Counted from the stretch's first letter, positions 43,034-54,846 are shown. The stretch is 64,000 nucleotides of DNA from Usnea hakonensis (GCA_013423325.1 BLJB01000021.1:334-64333), one strand, 5' to 3'. Numbers and translations: made by a program. Notes: generated from the letters alone by a model not told the origin.

Positions 43034-44462
43034 TTAGGTCGTTTCCATAAGGTCGAGGACAGACCTTGTGAAATCGTGGGTGGTGCTATTGCCACCCATG
43101 TCTCGAGTCCGCGTTTTGCTATGATTCATATCAGCACATGTAGGCATTCTGTAGATGGACACCTACCCTTCTTTGATAACTTCATACACGGCTTTCGAGA
43201 TACGATTTGCGTGTTCATCAAGACCTAGATGGCGGAGAAGCATTGAACCGGACAACAGCATCGCTGTGGGATTGGCCTGATCTTTTCCCTTGATATCAAG
43301 GCCGACATGTCTACATCCTGGCTCAAATACCGCAACGTCACGACCCATATTGCAACCAGGCACGATACCAGGACCTCCAACGAGCGCAGCGCCTACATTA
43401 GAGAGGATACCACCGTAGAGATTTGGCATGACCATGACATCAAATTGTTGAGGTCTGGTAACAGCTTGCATCGAGGCGTTGTCGACAATCATATCATTAA
43501 CCGTCAATGTCGGATAATCCTGTGCGACTGTATGGAATGTATCTCTGAAAAGACCGTCGGCAAGCTTCATGATGTTCGCTTTATGTATACATGTGACTTT
43601 CTGCCTGTGGTTAGCAAGGGCGAAGCTGAAGGCAAATTTGGCAATCCGCTCCGATTTCGCCCTTGTGATAACCTTGAGGGATTCAACGACACCTGAGACG
43701 GACTGATGCTCCAGACCTGAGTATTCGCCCTCCGTGTTCTCCCGGATTATACAGAGATCCACATTGTCGTGGCGAGTTTTGTAGCCAGGAATATTCTTAA
43801 TAAGGACAATCGACGCATAGATGTCAAGTTCTTGTCGCAGCGCAACGTTGAAGGACTGGTGGCCAGACCTCTCGACAGGGGTGTGTAAAATACCTGACAA
43901 GGTTTCAGAAATATTTCTTTCAAATGGCAGAAAAAGTTCAATACCCTTCAAACCGAGTTTATTTCTCTTCAAAGAAGCAATTGACTCCCGGAAAAGCTCC
44001 TCAGAATGCTTATCCCCAGACTCAACTCCAGTGACGTCGATCTGCTCCCATTCTATTGGTACATTATCGGCCTTGAAGATGGTCTTAACGGATTCAGCAA
44101 CCTCAGTGCCAATACCGTCGCCTGCATTCTCGCGTAAGTGGGCAGAAAATTGGAAAGGGCAGTGTAGCTCGGGTGTTCACCAGGTATGAGAGTCGTTGTG
44201 TATTTTCCACCGAATTTGGTTGGTTTGAATATGTCCGACTGCACCGTGGCCATAGCTGGTGGAGATATCAGTCAACCGTGACGGCGTAGATACCGGAGAG
44301 CTGTACTCCTCGCAATTGGTGGGGCAGCGCGCCATGTTGACGGAGCCCGGAGGCTTTTAATGAGGGACTAAGAAGCCAACACATTGATTAGCAGCTGATC
44401 TTTGAAGCCTAAGATGGACTCGCACATACCTTTGGCAATCTTGCAGGGGTTCGAGACAGCAT
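43034..44462 (-). CDS. IDH1: NAD-dependent isocitrate dehydrogenase subunit 1, mitochondrial
   Basis: Exons 44462-44430, 44367-44307, 44255-44181, 44121-43945, 43893-43167 and 43118-43034 give 385 residues. The N-terminus (MLSRTPARLPK, then Arg/Ala-rich with no acidic residue) is a mitochondrial presequence. The mature part shows FGGKYTTTLIPGDGIGTEV, GILHTPVERSGHQSFNVALR, ENTEGEYSGLEH, HKANIMKL and NLYGGILSN, then MGGNSTTHDFTRSVL. In yeast the Idh1/Idh2 octamer makes 2-oxoglutarate in the TCA cycle and is activated by AMP through Idh1; RxxxN-type substrate residues here follow the regulatory-subunit pattern. The third intron from the 3' side (51 bp, 43894-43944) is in frame without a stop. 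The intron between exons 2 and 3 (51 bp) is a best-fit choice. Confidence 0.92.
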
Positions 44463-45743
44463 TTTGGTAGCCGGCCTAAGATAGTGAATGAGGATGGACT
44501 CACTGATGTTGTGGTACCAGCTTTCGAGTGTCGATTCATGCCAAGCTTTCAGGACGCGCTACTCTAAACTGATTCGTTAGGGAAGGTATCTTAGGTATGT
44601 AATCAAAAGATACTCCGTACTCCGTACATGCACTAGTATTCGCATGAAGCTGCCAGCTCTTTACTGCCCACAAGCTCATACTTGCATACCGTCCCAAATT
44701 CTTCAGCGCACTGCAACACGCTGATAAGTGTCAAGAAGAGATACTTGAACTTAGATGAGATAGCCGCTAGTCCAAGGGTCTCTTTCCAAGCTCCCTTTGG
44801 TCAGTGAAATCGTATGCTAAAGGAAGTCTTTACCTTGCAATTTCCTTATTCCCTGTTGCACTGCATGATCACAAGGAACAGCTCCTTACGCCTCTTGTCT
44901 CGAAATTTCTTCTATCTCAAACCAAGTCTTTCATGGTATCTGTTCTCACAATTTTGCAGTCCAGTCTTGAACACAGATTTGTGACCCCTGAGTCTTCCGG
45001 CCAGACCTGCATCTCACAATGAGAGCTATGGGTAACAACAGCACTGGCCAAATCATATGATGGTTGATTGCCTAATAAAGCGGAGAAACCTTAAGGTACC
45101 TTAGGGTCATCATCAACCCTATCTTCTTCTTTTGTCCACCCGAGACTTCGCGTCTAGATCCGACTTTGCCGAATTGGGGTATCAATAACCCAAGCAAGGC
45201 CACAAGACTTTATTCGCACCATCAGACATAAAGGGATACGCGCATCGAGCAAAGGACAATTGAAGCCTACAATTTGCGCTCTATGAATAACAAAAGAGCT
45301 TGCAATGATCCTCCACGACAAGAATGCTATTGCGAAGGGCCTTTGAAAACCTTGTCGCCGTCATGACCCTAGATGCAAAGGACTCCCGCGCATTTGTCAC
45401 TCTTGTCCTCTCAAAATCGTTATTGACAAGTCAGCAACTCTTTGTATAGCTTATTGACAGCTGTATCTACACCATGAGGTCTGTTTGACATGTGCTTTTC
45501 TTTATTGACAATCTTTCACTACTCAATCCCTATTGACGATTCTGTTATCAAAGACCTCTTAGCCGTAGCCTATAAGTATCTCATCCTTGACCTCGATATC
45601 CTGAATCTTCTTCCCTCATGCACTTCCTTTTCCAACTTGTTCTCATAACCAACTTCTAACGGCTTGCCTCAAACGCCCGCCACTCACTTCGACATTTTAC
45701 TATACACACACCCTAATTCCCAAATTCCGTATAGATCATCGCC
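44463..45743. promoter_or_regulatory. Divergent upstream region IDH1 / peptide-precursor gene
   Basis: 1.28 kb with no supported gene. A CCTTAAGGTACCTTAGG palindrome lies at 45089-45105. Four direct TATTGAC boxes lie at 45421, 45452, 45503 and 45531 (separate entry). A CTTTGT (near 45440) and ACAAAAG (near 45290) resemble HMG-box cores, which is suggestive only. CCTATAAGTA near 45568 could be a TATA element. Confidence 0.5.
45421..45538 (+). promoter_or_regulatory. Cluster of four TATTGAC boxes upstream of the peptide-precursor gene
   Basis: TATTGACA occurs at 45421-45428, 45452-45459 and 45503-45510, and TATTGACG at 45531-45538. All are in the same direction, 206-323 bp before the ATG. The spacing (31, 51 and 28 bp) is not that of a simple tandem repeat, which suggests repeated protein-binding sites. 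The binding factor is unknown. Confidence 0.5.
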
Positions 45744-46477
45744 ATGCAGTTCACTTACATCATGTTCTCTACACTCATTGCAGTGAGCTTCGTTGAAGGC
45801 TCCGCAATCGCAGGTCCAGCGCTCGAAGTACCGAGCTCTGATGGATACTGTGGCGCCACCGGCGAGTTATGTCACAAGCTGAAGCGTAGCCTCGCCGAAG
45901 CCACTCAAGATATTAACCAACTTAACTCCGGCCCGCCTCCCAAGAAAAATTACGGAGCATGCTATCGCGTCGGTGAAACTTGTGGTAAGGCAAAACGTGA
46001 CGCTCTTGCTCTTGCAGAGGCTACTGCCGAGGTCCTTCTGGCCGCTGATCCACAAGCTAAACCATGTTACGCGGCTGGATCGCCCTGCTCGCTAGCCGAG
46101 CGTGAAGCTCTCAATGCTAGCGAGACAGCGTCTCTATCTTTCAGCAACAGTAAGCTGACCAATATTCGTCGTGCCCTCCTCCAGGTAGCACAAGCTGACA
46201 CGTTTCTCAGGAAGTAAAAGAAGCATAAACGAATTTTGCTACCGTGCAGAAGGACCTTGCTCCAAACTCAAGCGCGCAGCAGAGGCAGTCGCTGAAGCTA
46301 TCTCCGAGGCCAACCCAGACCTTGAAGCCGGTAAGCAGATTCTGCTACACTGTACCCTGCTCTGAAACTCTAGATGCTAATTCGTTGTTTGCAGAACCTT
46401 GGAGTGTGCATGGATCCAAGCAAAAGCGTTCTCTTGATGACTTGAACAGCCTTCTCGATAAAATACTGCTCAGATAG
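45744..46477 (+). CDS. Secreted Kex2-type peptide precursor, alpha-pheromone-like
   Basis: Exons 45744-46149, 46211-46330 and 46395-46477 give 202 residues. The first ~22 residues are a signal peptide (MQFTYIMFSTLIAVSFVEGS). Four units each hold two cysteines exactly six residues apart: C36/C43, C73/C80, C108/C115 and C145/C152. Three read C-x3-G-x2-C. Dibasic or related ends follow (LKR 48, AKR 85, AER 120, SKR 139, LKR 157, QKR 187), and Ala/Glu-rich spacers (AEA) resemble dipeptidyl-aminopeptidase trimming sites. This is the plan of alpha-factor-like pheromone precursors of filamentous ascomycetes, whose peptides are W-C-x6-C. Unlike those, the units differ from each other and lack Trp. 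It could also be another Kex2-processed peptide family. Splicing the 61-bp first intron is needed to reach the fourth unit. Confidence 0.78.
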
Positions 46478-47166
46478 ATTGCATGGGTTAGACAGGGTCG
46501 CGAACGTCGCGAACCCTGGATATGATTACTTGCGGCTTATCTGAGATGTCCATCTCAGATTACCGCGAGTGGCACTTCCATTCACTTCCTGTCATCGGAC
46601 ACAACAAGCTACTATTACTTACAACCAACATTAATTTCCTTCCCACCAAGTCTCACCCTCTGAAATAACGGATCCAATAATTCTAAATAGTATATTATCC
46701 CCCGAGCTCCGTGCAACCGGTTAATACGCATTATGCGGCATTCCCTTTTTTTTCATCAGAAAGACTGATTCTAACATACGGTGCTCCATCCATATACGCC
46801 ATCAATATTGAAGTCCAGCTGGCAGTGATTGTTGTTGGAGAGGCGTCGCTGGACGATGCTTTCATTCAAGAAACGTCGGTTCTTGGCCGATGCAAAAGTC
46901 TAAATCCTCACATACGTATTCTACAGGTAGAGAGAATGCTCGCCTTGTTGTCTCATGCTTAAGTTTTGCGCACATTATTCCGTGCAGAAAAAAAACTACC
47001 GTACGCGTGACATCCAGAGATGAGTTACTTGACGAGGCGGTGTATGATAATACCTACGTAAGGCTGTATTACTCGTTACGGAGCTGGCGTTTGTTAGCGG
47101 TAATATACCGAGCCCGCCAGGTATCCAGCCATTCCTAAATTGGTTCTTTGAAGTTACATCGTTGCA
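46478..47166. other. Intergenic region, no gene seen
   Basis: 689 bp between the peptide gene and the next start. Frames at 46711-47247 show no domain or splicing that makes sense. Confidence 0.45.
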
Positions 47167-48043
47167 ATGACTGGCCTTGTGGGCTACGGAAGCAGTGAGG
47201 AGGAAGACTCTTTCGATAATGGCTACCGATGGCAGACAAAGGTTCAAGTACAGTAACTCGAGCTGTCACCGTATTTTCGACTCTAGTCTGTTACTGACTG
47301 TATAGACCGTAGACGCCACCACAGTTGGAATCATCAGAGCCAGGAGGGCAGAGGTCATCAGGTGAGCAAGCCTGTATTTGAATGCCAATCAGGCGCTGAC
47401 TCTAGCAGGTGACAGAAGGAGCGAGCCACTTGCGGCTCCAGTAGAAGATGAAGCTTTCCTACACGCAACACGATCCAACGGAGCCGTTCTCGGACCTGCG
47501 CCCCAAACCATGGTCCACGAGGACACTGCTCTTTCCCCTCCTGCTTCGCCCCATACGATCCAGCGCGCGACGATACGTAGCCTGACTCTACCGACCGCGC
47601 CCAACCTTGATATCCCCCAATCACCTCTTGGCTCGCCGACACAAGGTGCTGACCAAAAACTTGCTCAATTCCTCGAATTAAAGAAGCAAGGAGTCCATTT
47701 TAATGCCAAGCTCGCGTCTTCTTCAGCTCTCAAGAACCCAAGCCTGTTACCCAAGTTGATGAACTTTGCCGGCGTGGGAAGCGAGCGGCAGTACACAACC
47801 ACATTGCCCACGGAGCTGTGGGATCCCACGGGATTTCCTACATGGGCTTACAAGGAAAAGCTGGCAGAAGCCCAGCATGAGCTTTCAAAGCAGGAAGAAG
47901 AGAGAGTCAAACTTCAACGTGAAAGAATCGATTTCGTCGTTTCTGGCACTACAGGACACCCAAGTGGATTAGCTGCATCAAAAGGGTCAAGAGCAAGTGC
48001 TGCGGAAAGAGTCATGGCGGGATTGAGCAAGAACCGGAGATAG
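47167..48043 (+). CDS. SAP30BP/HCNGP-domain protein
   Basis: Exons 47167-47247, 47306-47361 and 47416-48043 give 254 residues. It starts MTGLVGYGSSEEEDSF, typical of the family, followed by a Pro-rich linker. The HCNGP domain is at about 135-215: KLAQFLELKKQGVHFNAKLA, then NPSLLPKLMNFAG, then TTLPTELWDPTGFP. The C-terminal third is a charged helix. Human SAP30BP acts in splicing and transcription repression; the fungal proteins are poorly studied but probably nuclear. The 54-bp second intron uses an AG eight bases beyond a first AG, because the first would bring a stop into frame. Confidence 0.87.
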
Positions 48044-50902
48044 TCACCGCAAGTGAGCACTGCACGGGTGCGATGGGAGGTAGGAGGGAGGGGATGCACG
48101 AGTGATGGCAAGAGGCAGGTCTGAATCACTCGGAAACGTTCGCATTCACGGTGAACAATGTATGAGGACAGTACATCAAGGCTCTAGCCTGCGAGTAGCG
48201 GCACATCACTAGCAAGGCCGAGTCAATATGTCGGATAGCATTATTCATTTCAAAGGTCAGACATGGCTCGTATCCTTCCCTCTTGTCTGGTATGGGTCTG
48301 TAACGCCCCAGACGTACTTCAGCATCATTCATATGGCTTTCCTCGGCCGTCTTGGTACCGATGTCGATCGGTTGTTGACAAGAAGCAAAGTCAAGGGTAG
48401 CGAACCTTTGTCCACGTAGCCGAAGAATTGGGCATCAAGCGGTGTCGATTGAGGAGCTTAACAATTGACTACTGCACAACATTAAGGTAGATAGAAATAG
48501 GAAGTGTAATTGGGACGGGAAATTGCGCTCGAGATTAGTGAAGGGATGAGGCGCGGGGGGGCATTCAGCGCTATGCCTGCAAGGGAAATGGTTCTGCCGG
48601 AATGGGCGGAGGTGAGAGCTAGCAGTCGGCACGAAGCCGTCGGAGTTGCAAGGCCCAAACGGTCGAGAGGATAGGTCAAGGGGTATCAAAAGGAGGAAGG
48701 ATTTGCATAGAAGTAAGCGAGCTGTGTCAGATTCAGCGAAGACCAGGTCCAGGCTCAGGCTTTGCTACACAGGGTCTGCAGGATGCCGAGGATGCGACAA
48801 AAGGTTAGTTATTTATGAGAGGTGCAGCTCCAGTCAACCTTGCAGCTAGCACGGAACAAGTCGCTGCTACGGGGGTAGTGTCATGCACGGTTGAAAGAGC
48901 TTGTTTCGAAGGAAAGTACGGGTAAGGGACAAGGGAATGGGATTGTAAGGTAAGGTACTTTACCTACGGTATCTTGTACTTGAGGAACAGGATTATAAAG
49001 TATGCGCGTGGCGCGTATATGGCCAGATCTTGGCCCTCTATCTCCGTACAGTCTTGATTTATTTTCTTCTGTTTAATTTTTTTTTCGTTGATTTCATTTT
49101 TTCATGTTTATCTAAGTAGTACTACTTTTAGCATCTCCGGACCTGTTGATGGATCGGCGGGTCGCGAAGAGGCAAGGATGAGTCAGATCTCGTTGAATGA
49201 AATCATAGCGCATGGCATGACTAACTGTGAATGGCAAGGCTTCGATCACGCGGCGAATTGTGTCTTGACTTTTGAAAAGCGGTTGACAATGGGCATGGGC
49301 CAGGACATCCGGTCAGGTCTAGATTTTTGATGACTGAGAGAATCTGGATTCTGGTCCTGTGTCTCCGTACTCGTGTCAGGACTAAGAAGAAAGTCCAAAG
49401 TAATTTACCGAGTACTCGTACTCTCACCATACTCCATCTACACTTTTCCTTACTTTAATTTCTAGACTTTTTGTGTGGGTACCGACGAACTTGGTCACCA
49501 TACACATGTCTTCAAACCACCTCCTCCTCCCTCATACGACTCTCTGTTCCGGATGTAGATCTGCAGAAAAGATTAGACATAGCTACCAGATTGAATCATG
49601 TAGGACACCACCGGTTACAGATACTGATGAAACACACAATCCATTGTGCCCAGATTTTAGTTTGCGAATGTCCCAATATCGCACTACTTTACAACATTTA
49701 ACATAATATTGCAATGATGATGATGATGATACTCATAATGTGGGTGACTGTTCTTGTGAGAATCCGTTATTATTATTAGAAGATTTTCAAAGGTTACAAT
49801 GGCAGCCTATATAAGGTACTTCTTGAGGAGATAGCTTAATAAGGGACGAGGGCATGGGAGTTAGAAATCAGGATGATGACACCCTAGGTGATAATAGAGT
49901 AGTAGTGGCTAAAAAGTCAGGTCAGGTAAGGTAAGGTAAGTACTCATGAGTACCTCTAACAACTTTGAACATGGTGAAAAGGTTAAAACATGTTCTAGAA
50001 CATCAAATGGCGCCTTCTGACTTCCCTTCCTTACCCCCTAAAGAGGTAAAGACTCTGTACCTCCGTAAAAACAGGTAGGTAATATAACCTCCAAAGTCCG
50101 AGTACATGAGGTAAAAGAAGGTAAGGTAAGGTAGGTAGGTAGAAATGAATAATTGTAGTTGTACAAGCAATGGCTGACAATAATAATTAATACTAACAAT
50201 AAAATAATAATAATAATTAATATGCACTCGGCACTTGCTCTTCAATCTTTCCCACCCCTAAACTACGCCTTACCCTACCCTACCCTACCTACCTTACCTT
50301 ACATTCTCGGCCTGGTGGAGCCTGTAGAATATAATATTGTAAGGTAAAGTAGTCTAGGTAGTATTCGGGTCTGGGCCTATGACTGTGGACTGTGGACTTT
50401 GCATCCGGTTCAAGCGCGAGCCGGTCCGCAGTGAAGCAAATCGAATACCTTACCTACGCCCTCTCCCGTCCAAAGCAAGCCTCTTCTCCAGAAATTATTA
50501 CACTCTCAATCATCTAATTCCTACCATCCAATTCCTACCATCTCTTCTTGCTACGAGTCCTAAGAAAACCTCTCAACCACACTCATCTTTTCTAACAAAT
50601 ACTCCTGCCTCTCCTTCAGCCATTGCCTCTGTAATTACCTCAAGTGACTCTCCCCTTCAGTCGCGGTCCAATTCGACTTGCCTTGAACACAGCATCGTCA
50701 TCAATCCCAGTCAAACGCGCGCCGCCGGCGCCGATTCAAACTCTAGTCATTCGGTCCTTGGGCGGCGCAAGGACATCATCAGTCAACTCCACATTGAAGC
50801 TCCGACCCAATGAGCACCCTCCAGTCGATATCCTTTTCCCGCTTGCGTCTGTCCGAGGTATTACTATACATAGTTGCCTGATGCACGAGAACGGCGCTGG
50901 AG
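48044..50902. other. Long intergenic region upstream of the histidine kinase
   Basis: 2.86 kb with no convincing gene; small frames (48228-48419, 49088-49330 and 49471-49706) have no supporting signal. It is rich in GGTAAGG/CCTTACC blocks (48945, 49925, 50120, 50270 and 50340), some forming an inverted repeat, a short GAT run near 49715 and AT-rich patches near 50170-50225. The last 500 bp hold two overlapping open frames (50379-50813 and 50644-50994) that may include N-terminal exons of the kinase. Confidence 0.5.
50121..50302. repeat. Inverted repeat of GGTAAG/GGTAGG units
   Basis: GTAAGGTAAGGTAGGTAG at 50121-50138 is exactly complementary to 50285-50302, with 146 bp between. Both arms extend into more degenerate GGTA/TACC units. 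It could form a hairpin in single-stranded DNA or RNA. Confidence 0.75.
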
Positions 50903-53741
50903 ATGAAACGTCAAAAGATGAAAAAGGACGTTGTCGGCCGAGAGGCTTTGGCGGACATGATGGAAAGGACGACTTTGTGTGTTTCAGGTCCTGAACCAGG
51001 TATAGCGGCACATGATGGGGATAAGGGTTTCCGCGAAACGGTTCAACAACACTATTCCGTATTGGAAAACAATGTCGTTGAGCGCCTTGTACGCCTGAAG
51101 ACAAGTCTGAGGGAGGCGACCACATATGACTTCTGGAGCCTGCTGATGGAGGGCATGACCAGTATTACCGGCGCTCAGTATGGCTTTGTTACGAAACGAA
51201 TTTTAGTAGACGATCAAAACTCGGCAGTCGAGATGCCATCGATTGGAGAACCTGGATCATGTTTGCTAGGAGTCGCCTTCTACTACAACGACGGGGCACA
51301 GCTCATGAATCTTCATCGAGATTACAAATACCTGGCTTACGGCGCCCCTTGTGCTCAAATGAAACATGACAAAGTCTTTTTGATTCCTGAGGGACTGCAA
51401 GATTTCATCCTCAACAATCCCAACCAGTTCCCTTTCCCCACCGAAGCCTACCTCGGAGTGCCTTTGTTCGCCGAAGGAAAGTGCTTCGGGCACTTTGGCA
51501 TGATGTGGACTCTCCAAGGTGTGGAGAACCTCAGGTTGGGTTGGGGCTACGTAGAGCTGCTCTTGCATGCACTCGAGGACGTCATTCTCGAACGATTATT
51601 GAATGGACAGAGCTACGCCAAGGACGTGGACGGGAACAAACCTGGTAAGGTTATACCTACCGAGGCGGTCACAGCTTCGCAGTCATTGAAACCGTACGCT
51701 CGAAGTCTGTCTCACGAATTGCGAACTCCCATGCAGGGCGTCGTTGGAATGCTCGATGTTATGCACGCTACGGTCCAAGAATCCTTGGAAGGTCAATCAG
51801 ATGCGTCTGTCCGCAAAGTCTTCAAAACATTGCGGGACAATATTGAAGTGGTCCAAGGTAGGTCTCCTGTCCTCTACAATCATGGAGAACAGGCAATGAC
51901 AATTAGCACAGATAGCTCACGAAGAGCGGTAGAAGCTGCTGATAATGTGGTCCACGCATACGATCTGAATATGCAAGTCCCAGATACGCCCAATCCGCCT
52001 AATGACGACGACAGTACGGATGGAACCTCAACTGTCTCTCACAGTGGCAGAACACCAAACATAAATATCGAGGGGAAGAGCATCTTCTTTCGGCGAAGTA
52101 AACGACAAAGGACAAGCGACTCAGGAAACAGCGGCCCCGTCACTAAACATAGGCACGTTCAATCTCAGAGCTCAACACCGCGTCGAGAGGTTTCACCAAA
52201 CACAGCATCACTTCGAAGAGCCGTTGAGGAAGGCAATGCTATCATCGCTGCTGGTATGGAAGATTTTACTAACCTGACTCCGGCTTTCATTGAACCTGAG
52301 ATCGCATTGGATTTGTCTGAGCCTGAATACACTGTGACTCCGAGCCTGAGACACACCAAAATCCGCGACTTGCTGCACATGACCATCAATGACTCTTTGA
52401 GAAATGGTGGACGCCCAGAGTCTGCCATTGCGGAAGACATCGACGGCGGTGAGATAATCGAAGTTAAGACCAGGAGCTCGAGTGGGCATGTCCGTACTAA
52501 GATCATTCAATGGTCGGTGGATTCTCAAGTCCCAGAGGTGATATTGGGTTAGTATGACTGACAAAGCCATCGTTGGAATACCTCGTGCTAATTGAATAAT
52601 AGTCGATGAACGGGACTTATTGAAATTAGTTTCGTCTATTTTCATGAACGCCGTCAAATTTACCGAGGAAGGCAAAATCTCACTGAGGGCAACCCTAACA
52701 CCCAAAGCTAAATTCATTCTCATCAACGTGGTTGATACCGGTCCTGGTATTCCTCAGGCCTTTCAACCCTACCTGTTCAAGGCTTTCTCCCGTGAAGATG
52801 ACTCCCTTACGCGGCAAAAAGAAGGGTTAGGCCTAGGACTAATGGTTGCCAAGGGTCTTGCGCGCAAAATTGGCGGAGACCTTCAATGTGTGAGGACAGA
52901 TACTGACGGTCCTCAACGTGGTTCCGAGTTCGAGCTTCGGATACCGCTTTCCTACACAGACGCGGACAGTAGGGTATCGCCTCCAGCACGCACGCCTACA
53001 CCCGCCCGTCTTCCTGGTCGCGCATCCACTGCTAAATCCCGTACTACGCGAAAATCTTCCATCGATCATCGGCGCACACCCCACAGCCACCATACTCCCA
53101 CGGCCAGTCAAACCCCCGACCCTTTCCAATTCAAAGCCACCTCGCCCCTCGGCCCGTCGTCTTTTTCCCGTCGGAACAGCCTTTCTCAACAAGCCCAAGC
53201 TACTCCTTCCCGCCGGCCTTCGACAAAGAAATCACCGACCTTTGATCGCCACCTTGCTAAGAAGCATCCTCTTACATTTTTAGTTGCAGAGGACAACAGA
53301 ATCAATCGCAAGCTCCTCGTAAACATGCTTGGGAAGCTTGGTTACACGGGCGTTCACGAAGCCTACGACGGCGCAGATGCAGTGCGGCAAATGAGTATCG
53401 ACAGGATTGCGCGCGGGGAGAGGCCCATAGACGTTGTTTTGATGGACTTATGGATGCCGAATATCGACGGGTACGAAGCGACTCGTCAAATATTTGCAAT
53501 GGAAAAGGAACGAGAAAGAAGAGTGAGAGATGAGTTCGTTGAAGATGAAGACGAAGATGATGATGGTCGTATTAGGAGAAAGCAGCCTAGAGGTGTCACG
53601 GTGCTAGCTGTCAGTGCCGACGTGACAGACACTGCCCTGGAAAAGGCGCGGGATGTGGGAATGGAAGGGTTCATGACGAAGCCATACAAGCTACTGGACC
53701 TGGAGAGATTGGTTTTGGAATATTGCTCCGGTGATAGATGA
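50903..53741 (+). CDS. GAF-domain hybrid histidine kinase
   Basis: Exons 50903-51857, 51912-52547 and 52603-53741 give about 909 residues from the ATG at 50903. A GAF domain spans about 55-235. The H-box reads SHELRTPMQG, with the phospho-accepting His codon at 51713. A long linker follows; the ATPase shows the N box NAVKFTEEGK, G1 DTGPGIP and G2 GLGLGL. The receiver domain (about 755-905) has AEDN and the phospho-accepting Asp in VLMDLWMP (codon 53445), then SADVTD and KPY. Such kinases relay phosphate from His to Asp and on to an Hpt protein upstream of MAPK or transcription responses. The 54-bp first intron is in frame, but splicing it gives VVQDSSRRAVEAADN, as in relatives. The N-terminus may be longer than given. 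Confidence 0.85.
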
Positions 53742-54100
53742 TGATCGTACTTATAAATTCTTTCAAACGAGGTGTGCGAGTTTCGCGCAGATGGCGGGGG
53801 AATTATCATTATTTCGAATTCAAGATACCCACAGATGCTAAGCCAGGACAGGAACGATGAACTATCAGGGGCAAAATAGGCCAACTTTGCATTGGAAGGC
53901 TATTATCTTCCACGTCTCATATATTACTTCATATGGAAAATTGAGATGCCATGATCTGCCAAAGATTGGCGAGGCCATACTTTTAGAAATCGCTTAAATT
54001 AGCCCGCTAGACCCAATACAGAGTAGCTGCCGCCTTCTCTTTCGCACGAAATCCCGACGTCAAACCTTCGAATACATATCGAACAACAACAACTGTCACG
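53742..54100. other. Intergenic region between histidine kinase and eL36
   Basis: 359 bp, no feature seen apart from the probable eL36 promoter at its right end. Confidence 0.45.
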
Positions 54101-54846
54101 ATGGCCGTCAAACAGCGCAGTGGCATTGCTGTCGGTCTCAAAAAGGGACATGTATGTCTTGTCCCTGTCCCTTCTATTTTCCATGACGGAGCTATATCGT
54201 AGGCCTCGTCAGCTCTGGAGCGTATGAGCTGATGAACTCGCTCGAGTAGAAAACCACCCCTCGCGAATCGTCACGGATATCAAGAACCAAAGGGCATTTG
54301 AGCAAACGTACCGCTTTTGTTCGAGAGATTGTCAAGGAGGTGTCGGGGTAGGTCATCTGTTCCTTTACCAACGTCTCGAGGACCAGAGCGAAAAAGAGCC
54401 GCACGAGTCTTCTCGATCGGAGCCTGACGGTTGTCCAAAACTCATGGTCGACATGGGGCTATTACTCTGCGCTATGCTGCAGTAACAGTATTTCGTCGGG
54501 GTGGAACACTGCGCGACTTGGGTTGAGAGACTATCGCTAATGGCTTTGTTTCCCAATAGACTCGCACCCTACGAGCGTCGTGTGATTGAATTACTCCGCA
54601 ACAGCAAAGACAAGCGCGCCCGCAAGCTTGCGAAGAAGCGAGTACGTGTTTTATTTTCCCGCAGTCTCTACAAGGACGCCGTATATTACCTACCCTGGCG
54701 ACTAGAAGCTATCCAGATTGTTTTCTCTCAGGACGAAGGCTGACACTCATGGCTTGAAACTACAGCTCGGCACGTTTGGACGTGCGAAGCGAAAGGTCGA
54801 CGAATTGCAAGGTGTCATTGCTGAGTCAAGAAGGGCTGGGCATTAG
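54101..54846 (+). CDS. RPL36: 60S ribosomal protein eL36
   Basis: Exons 54101-54151, 54250-54347, 54560-54641 and 54766-54846 give 103 residues. The spliced protein begins MAVKQRSGIAVGLKKGHKTT, continues SRISRTKGHLSKRTAFVREI, then PYERRVIELLRNSKDKRARK and FGRAKRKVEELQ, and ends ESRRAGH, all family hallmarks. Introns (98, 212 and 124 bp) are clearly longer than elsewhere in the window, as is usual in ribosomal protein genes. eL36 is a structural protein of the large subunit. Confidence 0.95.
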
